Below, piece by piece: positions 56,631-64,000 of a stretch of DNA of 64,000 bases. How positions within the stretch are numbered: position 1 is the first letter of the stretch; every line of letters begins with the position of its first letter. The stretch is from REEB95 sp963762425 (GTDB lineage: Bacteria; Pseudomonadota; Alphaproteobacteria; ATCC43930; CGMCC-115725): positions 112,456 to 176,455 of the forward strand of contig CAVXKY010000010.1 in the NCBI GenBank assembly GCA_963762425.1, in the 5' to 3' direction. The translations under genes and the position numbers were made by a program. The notes below the pieces were generated by a model. That model made no database searches. It was not told the DNA's origin and worked only from the letters and a program-made list of their open reading frames with translations.

Positions 56631-58172
56631 TCATGCCGGCACCCGCTTGGATGCGGCCAGCCCCAGACGGACGGCGATCAGGCGCGCGCTTTTCAGGATA
56701 TGGCGTTCGGCGCCCGGCGGCTCGCCGCACAGGCGCCAGGCGGTCAATTGGGATGCTACATGGACCGCGGCCCCGGTCACGCAGATGACCGTGCAACGCA
56801 GGAGGCCCGCCGGGATTCCGCTCGGCTCGGGCCACAGATCGCTCAGCCATATCACGGCCGCCGCCATCACCAGCACGCCGAACAACGTGCGCCAGGTGCC
56901 GAGCGCGATATCGCGGAAGGAAATGCCGACCTGCGGAAAGATGTTCACCGACCACAGCACCATGTTGAAGATGGAGGTCGCGACCAGCGCGACGACGGCG
57001 CCATAGACGCCGTAGAACATCGCGCCCAGCACGATCGCCGGGATGCGCACCGCGAGCGCCACGGTGAAGACGCCGACAAAGCGGCGTTGCCGGTGCGTCA
57101 CGATGTAGACGTTGTGCGTGAAATGGCCCACCGAGTCGAACAGCGCGTAGAGGGCGCACAAATGCACCAGCGGGATGGCGGCGATCCATTTCCAGCCGAA
57201 GAACAGATCGACGATGGGCGAAGCCATCAGCGAGATGCCGATCGACATCGGCGTAACCAAGGCGAGCGTCATGAACAAACCGTCGAGCGTCTGGCGGCGG
57301 AGCTCGGCCATGTCGTCGGCGGCGCGCGACAATCCGGCGTACATCGGCTGGCGGATGGGCGCGGCGACCTCGCTTGCCGGCAGCGAGGCCACTTGGTTGG
57401 CCACCTGATAGAGGCCGATCGAGGACGCGCCGGCGACGTAGCCGGTCATGAAGGTCATGATGTTGGCGTCGATCATCCACTGCACGTTCGACACCAGCAG
57501 CCATTTCGAGAAATTGAACAAATCGCGCCAGGCGGCGAGGCTGAGGCGCGGGCGATAGTCGCTGACGACGAAACTCGCCGCCGCCGTCGACAGCCTGGTG
57601 GCGGCGATGCCGGCGATGAGCGCCCAGTAGCTGTGGGAGAGGAAAGCCGCGGGCACGCAGACGCAGACGCCGGCGAGCTTGCCGAAGACCTGATAGCGGA
57701 AGTAGCGGTCGAATTCGAAATGGCGCTGGAAATCCACCACGCCGATATTCTCGAAGCCTTGCAGCACCGAAATGCCGGCGAGCGCGAAGGAGAGATGCAC
57801 GACGCGCGGATCGTCGACCATCTTGGCGAGCAGCGGTGACAGCGCGACCACCAGAATCGCCATCGCGACGCCGCGCAATATGCCGAGCGTCCACGCGGTG
57901 TCGTAATGGACGCGCCGGGGCTTGGGCATGCGGATGATGCCCGCCTGGAACGAAAGATCGCTCAACACCTCGAGGATCGACAGCGCCGCCATCACCAGGC
58001 CGACGATGCCGAAATCCGCCGGCACCAGCAGGCGCAGCAGGATGAGCGAACTCAACAGACCGAGGAAACGGAAGGCGACGCGCAGCGCCACCATGAAAAT
58101 CGCGCCCTTGGCGATCTGCTGGCCGAGCGAAATCTTGGTGACGACGCTGGGGATCAGGGGGGCTTCGATCAT
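56631..58172 (-). CDS. Lipopolysaccharide/exopolysaccharide flippase (Wzx-like, MOP family)
   Basis: 513 residues with about 14 helices. Motifs: FRFLGLLSSLILLRLLVPADFG, the DYRPRLSLAAWRDLFNFSKWLL block typical of the polysacc_synt_3 group, and AAPIRQPMYAGLSRAADDMAELR in the central loop. It moves lipid-linked repeat units from the cytoplasmic to the periplasmic face. First gene of the leftward operon, divergent from the 58418 operon across a 245-bp promoter region. Related proteins export colanic-acid-type units. Confidence 0.92.
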   Translation of the reverse strand: MIEAPLIPSVVTKISLGQQIAKGAIFMVALRVAFRFLGLLSSLILLRLLVPADFGIVGLVMAALSILEVLSDLSFQAGIIRMPKPRRVHYDTAWTLGILRGVAMAILVVALSPLLAKMVDDPRVVHLSFALAGISVLQGFENIGVVDFQRHFEFDRYFRYQVFGKLAGVCVCVPAAFLSHSYWALIAGIAATRLSTAAASFVVSDYRPRLSLAAWRDLFNFSKWLLVSNVQWMIDANIMTFMTGYVAGASSIGLYQVANQVASLPASEVAAPIRQPMYAGLSRAADDMAELRRQTLDGLFMTLALVTPMSIGISLMASPIVDLFFGWKWIAAIPLVHLCALYALFDSVGHFTHNVYIVTHRQRRFVGVFTVALAVRIPAIVLGAMFYGVYGAVVALVATSIFNMVLWSVNIFPQVGISFRDIALGTWRTLFGVLVMAAAVIWLSDLWPEPSGIPAGLLRCTVICVTGAAVHVASQLTAWRLCGEPPGAERHILKSARLIAVRLGLAASKRVPA

Positions 58173-58417
58173 CGCCGAATCCCCGCCGCCAGCAGCCCGC
58201 CATCTGCGTGAAAAACCATGGATTCCTCTGCCGAATTGGCCTCTTTTTTTAGCCCGAAAGGCTTAATTTTCCGGTTACTTCCCAAAAGTTAACAAGGCGC
58301 CGGTTGACGATTGCTTAACCGGAAATTCACGGCTCGCCGTCACATTGATTGAAGGCGGAAGCAGGCGCGGGGAGAGGGATTCCCGCGTCCGTCCTTCATT
58401 GGGGGCGAGGAGCCCGG
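58173..58417. promoter_or_regulatory. Divergent promoter region between flippase and glycosyltransferase operons
   Basis: A 245-bp gap, AT-rich at 58230-58330. It contains an inverted repeat CCGGTT...AACCGG (58300-58305 and 58317-58322, 11 bp apart) that partly overlaps a TTGACG -35-like sequence at 58304. No matching -10 element was found, so this is only a possible control site. A GAGGAG SD precedes the 58418 start. Confidence 0.4.
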
Positions 58418-59383
58418 ATGGCGCGGCAGAGCAACACGCGGAGCGCGGCAAACCGGCGGATTGCCGAAAATTCGGCGCTGCCCGCAATGCCGCTCGTCTC
58501 GATCGTCGTGCCGGTGTTCAACGCGGCGTTAACCATCGAACGGTGCCTGCGCTCGATCGAGACGCAAAGCTACCCGAATTGGGAAGCGATCTTCATCGAC
58601 GACGCGAGCGCGGATGACGGCGTCGAGCGCATTGCTTCGCGGAACGATCCGCGCATCCGGCTCATCCGCCTGCCGGTCAATTGCGGTCCGGCCAAGGCGC
58701 GCAATCTCGGCATCGCGGCGGCCAAGGGCGAGCTGGTGGCGTTTCTCGACGCCGACGACGAATGGCTGCCGGAAAAGCTGACGAGGCAAGTGGCGGCCTT
58801 CGCCGCCGATCCCCGCCTGGCGCTGGTGATCTGCGACCTCGGCGTCACCACCGCCGATGGCGGCGAAGGCCGCTCGGTCTATGCCCGCCAGGCGCCGGTG
58901 TCCGGCACCGAGGCCTGGAAGACGCTGCTCGCTTCCTCCTTCATCGCGACCTCCGCGGTGTTGACGCGCCGCGACCTGCTGGAGCGCGTCGGCGGCTTCG
59001 CCCCCGATCTCGCCGTAGGCGAGGATCAGGATCTGTTCATCCGCCTGGCGCGCGAAGGCGGTCTCCATGCCCTGCCCGAAAAACTCGCGGTCTATCACTG
59101 GATGAAGCACAGCTATTCGACGGGCTTGGCGCGGCGCCAAGCCGGGGACGTGCTGCGCATGGTGCGCCGGCACCTGGCCGGTCTCGGTTCGCTGCTCTCG
59201 CCACGCGAACGGCGCTCCATTCTCGGCCGCCGTTATGAGCGCCTCGGCCGCAATCTGATCGACGCCGGATCCTGGGTCGGCGGTTCCTGGCTGCTGCTCA
59301 AGGCGGCGCTGTTGGGCCGCTCGCCGCTCGCCAATCTGCTGACGCCGGCGCGACGGGCTCTCGCCCGGAGCTTGCGGCCATGA
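58418..59383 (+). CDS. Glycosyltransferase family 2
   Basis: 321 residues from ATG 58418, which has GAGGAG 6 nt upstream; a longer frame opens at 58349 but lacks an SD. GT-A motifs: VSIVVPVFNAALTIERCLRSI, DDASADDGVERIA, ARNLGIAAAKGELVAFLDADD (D-A-D-D), ERVGGFAPDLAVGEDQDLFIRL. A membrane-facing C-terminal segment (GGSWLLLKAALLG) follows. First gene of the five-gene rightward operon, overlapping the next start (ATGA). Confidence 0.92.
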   Translation: MARQSNTRSAANRRIAENSALPAMPLVSIVVPVFNAALTIERCLRSIETQSYPNWEAIFIDDASADDGVERIASRNDPRIRLIRLPVNCGPAKARNLGIAAAKGELVAFLDADDEWLPEKLTRQVAAFAADPRLALVICDLGVTTADGGEGRSVYARQAPVSGTEAWKTLLASSFIATSAVLTRRDLLERVGGFAPDLAVGEDQDLFIRLAREGGLHALPEKLAVYHWMKHSYSTGLARRQAGDVLRMVRRHLAGLGSLLSPRERRSILGRRYERLGRNLIDAGSWVGGSWLLLKAALLGRSPLANLLTPARRALARSLRP

Positions 59384-60396
59384 GCGTCGAAACCTTCGGC
59401 GATCTGATGCCCGAAAAGGTGGTGCGGATGCTCGCCCACCGCGACATCGGCGGCGCCTTTCCGTTCCGCGATTGCCGCGTCATCGGCCCCTTGGGCGAAA
59501 GCCGGGTATCGCGTCTGTTCCGCTGCATCGCCTCGGGTTATGCCACGCCGCTCGCGCTCAAGTTCTGTCTGACCCGCGACGGACGTCCCGACGTCAAATT
59601 GGCGCGCATGCAGTATGACGTGCTCACCTGGCTCCACGCGCGCGCGCAATCCGGCCCGGAGCCGATCAAGCTGGTGCGCGCGCTGCATCTGATCGAGGAA
59701 CATGCCTGTCTGGTGATGGAATGGGTCGAGGGCCGCTCGGTCGCCGCGGTGCTGGCCAGCCCGATGACCTCGACGGCGGAAATCGCCTTCTGGTCCGAAA
59801 TGGCCGGCGCCTGGCTCAAGCGCTTCCACGATTTGCGGCGCGACGAGCCGCACCCGACCGACACCCAGGCGTTGATCGCCAGCATCGACGAGGACCTGCC
59901 CCAGGCGAAAAGAATCGCCGCCAACCAGAGCTTCGTCCACGGCAACGGCGTGTTGCGCCAGGCGGCGGGTCTGGTCGGCTCGATCCCGGTTCCTTGCGCC
60001 ATCCATCACGGCGATTTCAAGGCCGAGAATTTGATGATCACCGACGGCGCGTTGGTGGGCCTCGACATCTCCAACGACTGGAACGACGTGGTGACGCTCG
60101 ACCTCGTCAAGTTCATCCGCGACATCGACTTCCGCTCCTGGCGGCCGAGCGGCTGGATGCTGGGTTGGCGCCATGACGACATCGTGCGGCATTTCTTCGC
60201 CGGCTACGCGCCGGGCGCGGCGTTCGATCTGCGCCTGCCGTTGCTGTGGGTCCGGCTCCACGGGCTGCTGCGCTTCTGGATCGAGCTGGAGGTGACGCCG
60301 CCCGATCCGCTCCGCGAATCCTACGGCCGCTACCGTTTCGAGCAGATCGTGACCCAGGTCGCGGACGAGCTCATCGGCGCGATGGCGGCCGGGTGA
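59380..60396 (+). CDS. Aminoglycoside-phosphotransferase-like (APH fold) kinase
   Basis: 338 residues. Protein-kinase-like fold: N-lobe with LALKFCLTRDGRPDV, hinge VMEWVEGRSVA, catalytic loop IHHGDFKAENLMI (H-x-D-x4-N) and metal-binding DISNDWNDVVTLDLVKF. Such enzymes phosphorylate small sugars or choline-type substrates. In a polysaccharide operon, phosphorylation of a sugar precursor or a decoration step is likely, but the substrate is unknown. Starts by ATGA overlap with the glycosyltransferase. Confidence 0.85.
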   Translation: MSVETFGDLMPEKVVRMLAHRDIGGAFPFRDCRVIGPLGESRVSRLFRCIASGYATPLALKFCLTRDGRPDVKLARMQYDVLTWLHARAQSGPEPIKLVRALHLIEEHACLVMEWVEGRSVAAVLASPMTSTAEIAFWSEMAGAWLKRFHDLRRDEPHPTDTQALIASIDEDLPQAKRIAANQSFVHGNGVLRQAAGLVGSIPVPCAIHHGDFKAENLMITDGALVGLDISNDWNDVVTLDLVKFIRDIDFRSWRPSGWMLGWRHDDIVRHFFAGYAPGAAFDLRLPLLWVRLHGLLRFWIELEVTPPDPLRESYGRYRFEQIVTQVADELIGAMAAG

Positions 60397-60404
60397 GGGA
60401 CGAG

Positions 60405-61088
60405 ATGGACGCATCGCGGCATCCCGGGAGCTGGAACCCGGTGCAACACTACCAGGACGGCGCCGTCGCCGAATCCTACGACCGCGAGCGTTTTTCGTGC
60501 TTCGCCGGCCGCGTCTTCAATCGTCTCGACAAACGCACGGTGCGCCGCGCGCTCGAAGGCTTGGCCCCCGGCAGCGTCGTCGCCGACATTCCCTGCGGCA
60601 CCGGGCGGCTCGCCGAGGTGGCGCTGGAGATGGGTTACGAGGTCTGCGGCATCGACATCTCGCCCGCCATGCTGGAAATGGCGCGCAACCGCCTGGCGCG
60701 TTTCGGCGCCCGTTTTACCGCCCGGGTGGCCGATATCCGCGCGCTCCAGGCCGCAGGCCAGCGCTTCGACGCCGTGCTGTCGGCGCGTTTCCTGATGCAT
60801 TTCCCGCTGGACGAGCAGCGCCAGCTCATCCGCGGCCTGGCGCGCCTGGCCGGGCGGCGCCTGGTGCTGACCCACGGGATCGACACCGCCTGGCACCGCC
60901 TGCGCCGCGATTTCAAAAGCCGTTTCGAGTATTTCCGGAATCCGGCGGCCTTTCCGGTTTCAGAGGCCGAATTGGCGTCGATGCTGCGCGAGGCGGGGTT
61001 CGTCGAGCGCGGCCGCCATTACGTGCTGCCCGGCTTGAGCGAGGCGGTGGCGATCGTCGCCGAGCCCAACGGCGGAGAGATGCCATGA
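60405..61088 (+). CDS. Class I SAM-dependent methyltransferase
   Basis: 227 residues from ATG 60405, which has AGGGA 5 nt upstream; a GTG at 60393 overlapping the kinase stop is an alternative that would add four residues. Motif I VVADIPCGTGRLAEVAL, motif II YEVCGIDISPAMLEMA, then FDAVLSARFLMHFPLDEQRQL and GFVERGRHYVLPGL at the end. Probably O-methylates a sugar or lipid carrier of the polysaccharide. ATGA overlap with the next gene. Confidence 0.88.
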   Translation: MDASRHPGSWNPVQHYQDGAVAESYDRERFSCFAGRVFNRLDKRTVRRALEGLAPGSVVADIPCGTGRLAEVALEMGYEVCGIDISPAMLEMARNRLARFGARFTARVADIRALQAAGQRFDAVLSARFLMHFPLDEQRQLIRGLARLAGRRLVLTHGIDTAWHRLRRDFKSRFEYFRNPAAFPVSEAELASMLREAGFVERGRHYVLPGLSEAVAIVAEPNGGEMP

Positions 61089-62377
61089 CCGTCGCCTTCG
61101 CGCCGGATTCGGGCGGGGCCTTCGGAAGTCCTGGGGGTAGGCCGGTGGAAAGTCCGGGATATACGCGCGCGCCCTTGCGCATCGTCACCTTCACCACGCT
61201 CTATCCCAACAACGCCCAGCCCCATCACGGCGTCTTTGTCGAGAACCGCCTGCGGAATCTGGTGGCAAGCGGGAGGGTGGAGGCGCGGGTGGTGGCGCCG
61301 GTGCCCTGGTTCCCGTTCGCGCATCGGCGCTTCGGCCGCTATGGCGATTTCGCCCGCGCTTTGACGCGCGAAAACCGCTTCGGCCTGAAGGTGCTGCATC
61401 CGCGTTATCCGGTTCTGCCCAAATTCGGCATGAGCCTGGCGCCGGCGCTGCTTTATGCCGCCGCGCTGCCGGCGTTGAAGCGCCTGCAAGCCGAACAGGA
61501 TTTCGACCTGATCGACGCGCATTATCTTTATCCCGACGGCGTCGCCGCGATCCTGCTGGGACGCACCCTGGGCAAGAAGGTGGTGCTCACCGCGCGCGGC
61601 ACCGACGTCAATCTGATCCCGCGTTATGCGCTGCCCCGCCGTTTGATCCGCTGGGCGGCAAGCCGCGCCGAAGCCGTGATCACCGTGGCCGAAGCCTTGC
61701 GCGCGGCACTGATCGATTTGGGAGTCGATCCCGCGCATGTGCGCACGTTGCGCAACGGCGTCGATCTCGCGCAATTCCAGCCGCTGGAGCGCCAAGCCGC
61801 GCGGGCGGCGTTGGGCCTCGGGCCCGGGCCGGTGCTGCTTTCGGTCGGCCATCTGATCGCGCGCAAGGGCCATCGCCTGGCAATCGAGGCGCTCGCCGAA
61901 CTGCCGGGTTATTCGCTGCTGATCGCCGGCGAAGGGCCCGAACGCGGCGAGCTCGAGGAACTCGCCCGCCGTCTCGGCCTCGGCGCGCGGGTCCGGTTCC
62001 TCGGCGCGGTGCCGCATGAGAACCTGGCCGCGGTCTATTCCGCCGCCGACGCGCTGGTGCTGGCTTCCTCGCGCGAAGGCATGGCCAATGTGCTGCTCGA
62101 ATCGCTGGCCTGCGGCACGCCGGTGGTGGCCTCGCGCGCCTGGGGCAATCCCGAGATCGTGGCCGATCCCGCTGCGGGCGTGTTGATGCCGGAGCTTTCG
62201 GCATCCGGCGTGGTTGCGGGCGTGACGGCGCTGTTCCGCGCCAAGCCTTCGCGCGGCGATGTCCGGGCCTATGCCGAGACTTTCTCCTGGGACGCGACCA
62301 CGGCGGGCCAGATCGAGCTTTTCACCCAGGTGCTGGAAGCGCGCGGGCGGCTGATGGCGGCGGGAGAGACGCGATGA
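61085..62377 (+). CDS. Glycosyltransferase family 4
   Basis: 430 residues from ATG 61085. GT-B: first lobe with TLYPNNAQPHHGVFVENRLRNL and DLIDAHYLYPDGVAAILLG, second lobe with LRNGVDLAQFQPLERQAAR, LLSVGHLIARKGHRLAIEAL, IAGEGPERGELEELAR and ALVLASSREGMANVLLESLACG (E-x7-E). Resembles capsular polysaccharide glycosyltransferases. The N-terminal 25 residues are low complexity. ATGA overlap on both sides. Confidence 0.93.
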   Translation: MTVAFAPDSGGAFGSPGGRPVESPGYTRAPLRIVTFTTLYPNNAQPHHGVFVENRLRNLVASGRVEARVVAPVPWFPFAHRRFGRYGDFARALTRENRFGLKVLHPRYPVLPKFGMSLAPALLYAAALPALKRLQAEQDFDLIDAHYLYPDGVAAILLGRTLGKKVVLTARGTDVNLIPRYALPRRLIRWAASRAEAVITVAEALRAALIDLGVDPAHVRTLRNGVDLAQFQPLERQAARAALGLGPGPVLLSVGHLIARKGHRLAIEALAELPGYSLLIAGEGPERGELEELARRLGLGARVRFLGAVPHENLAAVYSAADALVLASSREGMANVLLESLACGTPVVASRAWGNPEIVADPAAGVLMPELSASGVVAGVTALFRAKPSRGDVRAYAETFSWDATTAGQIELFTQVLEARGRLMAAGETR

Positions 62378-63471
62378 ACCACGCCGCCCTCCTGCTGGGC
62401 TTGCGCAAAACCGCGACCAATCCCGCGCCCGCCGGAAAAACGCGGAGTTTCCGCTTCCACGGCGAGACGCTGTGGCCGGTTCCGGTGGGAGCCGATTTGC
62501 CGCCGCTGCTCCAGGTCGTGGTCGACACCGAGGAGGAGTTCGACTGGTCGAAGCCCTTCAACCGGGAATCGAACGCCGTCCGCAACCTCGCGCATCAGGA
62601 AAAGGCGCAACGTATTTTCGACCGGCTGGGAATCAAGCCGACCTATGTCGTCGATTACGCGGTGGCGAGCCAGAGCACGGGCTACGGCCCGTTGCGCGAG
62701 TTCCTGGCCGGCGGGCGTTGCGACATCGGCGCGCATCTTCATCCCTGGGTCAACCCGCCTTATGTCGAAGAGGTGGGCGATCGTCTCTCTTATCCCGGCA
62801 ACCTCGCGCCCGAGCTGGAAAGCGAGAAGCTCCGCGCGCTGACCGGGGCGATCGAGCGCAATCTCGGCGTCAAGCCCCTGGTCTATCGCGCCGGGCGCTA
62901 CGGGATCGGGCCGCACAGCCTCGCTTTGATCGACCGCCTGGGATACGAGGTCGATGTCAGCGTGCTGCCGCGCATCGATCTTTCGTCCCGTTTCGGCCCG
63001 GATTTCTCGGGTTTCGGCATTCATCCCTTCCGGTTCGGCAAAGGCGGGCGCGGCCTCGGCATTCCGCTCACCATCGGCCTGACCGGCTGGCTCGGGGAGC
63101 GCGGGAATTCGCTTTATCGCTGGATCGACACGGAAGCCGGCAACCGGCTGCGGCTCAAGGCGCTGGCCTCCCGATTCCGTCTGATCGAGCGCATCCAGCT
63201 CTCGCCCGAGGGCTACAGCCTGTCCGAGCAGATCCGCCTGGTCCGGCGCCGATTGGCGCAAGGCCAGCGCATCTTCAATTTGAGTTATCACAGCCCGTCG
63301 CTGATGCCGGGCGGCGCGCCCTATGTGCGCAACGTCGGCGATCTGGCGCGCTTCCTCGAATCGCTCGAGGGCTTTTTCGATTTCTTCGCCAACGAGGCCA
63401 AGGGCCGCTTCTCGACGCCGCTCGAGATCAAACGGCTGCTCGACGCGCGCCGCGAACCGCTCCGGAGCTGA
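62374..63471 (+). CDS. Polysaccharide-deacetylase-superfamily protein, WalW-like
   Basis: 365 residues from ATG 62374. LLQVVVDTEEEFDWSKPF gives the N-terminal D-T-E motif. GGRCDIGAHLHPWVNPPY carries the H-x-H metal site, PLVYRAGRYGIGPHSLAL follows, and FNLSYHSPSLMPGG gives a late His. The layout matches the WalW group associated with capsule loci. No signal peptide. Last gene of the rightward operon, 12 bp from the convergent PrsT-like gene. Probably modifies the polymer; its exact role is unknown. Confidence 0.85.
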   Translation: MNHAALLLGLRKTATNPAPAGKTRSFRFHGETLWPVPVGADLPPLLQVVVDTEEEFDWSKPFNRESNAVRNLAHQEKAQRIFDRLGIKPTYVVDYAVASQSTGYGPLREFLAGGRCDIGAHLHPWVNPPYVEEVGDRLSYPGNLAPELESEKLRALTGAIERNLGVKPLVYRAGRYGIGPHSLALIDRLGYEVDVSVLPRIDLSSRFGPDFSGFGIHPFRFGKGGRGLGIPLTIGLTGWLGERGNSLYRWIDTEAGNRLRLKALASRFRLIERIQLSPEGYSLSEQIRLVRRRLAQGQRIFNLSYHSPSLMPGGAPYVRNVGDLARFLESLEGFFDFFANEAKGRFSTPLEIKRLLDARREPLRS

Positions 63472-63483
63472 AAACCGTATTCG

Positions 63484-64000
63484 TCAGTTCAGCTTGCCGG
63501 GGGCGAGGCCGTGCAGCATGTCGGTTGCCTGCTGCTTGCCGTCGAACGCCGCCGGATTGGCGACCGCCTTCTCCAGCAGCTGGCGGGCGCCGGCGTTGTT
63601 GCCCGTCTTGCTGAGCGCCACGGCGAGGTGATACTCGATGGCCGGGTCGTCGGGCATGGCATAGTTCGCCATGCGCAACGGCGGTATCGCGTGGTTGACG
63701 TCGCCCGAGGACAACAACACCCAGCCATAGGTGTCGGCCACCGAGGGCGCGAGCGGCGCCAGGCGGTAGGCCTGCCGCGCCATGTCGAGCGCGCGGCTGT
63801 CGCCGCGGCGCTGATAGAGCCAGGCCAGGTTGTTGAGCACGACGATGTCGTCCGGCGTCTTGTCTCGAATGGTCTGGAAGACCGCTTCGGCCGAGGCGAA
63901 ATCGCCGGTGCTGAGATAAAGATCGGCCAGCGCGTGCATCGCCGCCAGGCTGCCGGGGTTGTGGTCGGTCCAGGCCCTGAGCAGCGTCACGCTCTTGGCG
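63484..64000 (-). CDS. PEP-CTERM-system TPR protein (PrsT-like), C-terminal part only
   Basis: The frame is open to the window edge, so the N-terminus (most of a protein normally near 900 residues) is outside. About 171 visible residues consist of TPR units: AMHALADLYLSTGDFASAEAVFQ, VVLNNLAWLYQRRGDSRALDMA, SVADTYGWVLLSSGDVNHAIPP, IEYHLAVALSKTGNNAGARQ. TPR lipoproteins of the PrsT type occur in exosortase A loci, and this position beside the locus supports the call. Other long TPR proteins remain possible. Confidence 0.7.
   Translation of the reverse strand, partial: AKSVTLLRAWTDHNPGSLAAMHALADLYLSTGDFASAEAVFQTIRDKTPDDIVVLNNLAWLYQRRGDSRALDMARQAYRLAPLAPSVADTYGWVLLSSGDVNHAIPPLRMANYAMPDDPAIEYHLAVALSKTGNNAGARQLLEKAVANPAAFDGKQQATDMLHGLAPGKLN

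Noticed and set aside
55219..57006. 595-codon rightward open frame
   Set aside because: It overlaps the ligase-like and flippase genes on the other strand, which have clear membrane helices and family motifs.

Overview
The window comes from the chromosome of a GC-rich Gram-negative bacterium, most probably an alphaproteobacterium. The evidence is the outer-membrane porins, a Liv-type ABC transporter, malate synthase A behind a glycine riboswitch, and a complete exosortase A (XrtA/PEP-CTERM) exopolysaccharide locus. No genus is claimed. I saw no rRNA, tRNA, CRISPR array, intact insertion sequence or phage.

Left part (1-18.6 kb). A truncated CBS-domain gene is followed by a leftward block of secreted or surface proteins: a 112-aa exported protein, a 784-aa adhesin-like protein and a 268-aa protein with a PEP-CTERM-like C-terminal anchor. 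Next come a family 5 solute-binding protein, a frameshifted YihY/BrkB gene, malate synthase A with a tandem glycine riboswitch, and a fused fumarylacetoacetate-hydrolase/ketopantoate-reductase gene. A rightward operon then encodes two paralogous periplasmic binding proteins, LivH, LivM, LivG and LivF homologues and a double GNAT protein.

Middle part (18.6-33.6 kb). The first 8 kb is damaged. It holds a DcaP-like porin with several frameshifts, a lower-GC FkbM methyltransferase whose frameshift hides a SEC-C zinc motif, and two tail-to-tail TPR/SPINDLY (O-GlcNAc-transferase-like) genes that are both frameshifted. It also has a frameshifted small membrane protein, while the polysaccharide-deacetylase-like gene within it is intact. 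Intact genes resume with an AsmA-family protein, a BBP2-like porin, an L-lactate permease and a glutathionyl-hydroquinone-reductase-like GST.

Right part (33.6-64 kb). This is an exopolysaccharide and exosortase locus in four blocks. A leftward trio (nucleotidyltransferase, YdcF, membrane protein) diverges from the main rightward operon. That operon runs: export lipoprotein, chain-length determinant, tyrosine-kinase-like ATPase, outer-membrane barrel, deacetylase, TIGR03087-type glycosyltransferase, exosortase A fused to EpsI, family 9 and family 2 glycosyltransferases. A leftward operon carries a flippase, an O-antigen-ligase-like protein, a 79-aa membrane protein, an ATP-grasp/low-molecular-weight phosphatase fusion and a glycosyltransferase. 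A tightly coupled rightward operon encodes a glycosyltransferase, an APH-like kinase, a methyltransferase, a family 4 glycosyltransferase and a WalW-like deacetylase. The window ends in the C-terminus of a PrsT-like TPR protein. Together these genes would build, modify, polymerise and export a polysaccharide and sort PEP-CTERM proteins; the candidate substrate at 3.4-4.2 kb lies about 44 kb away.
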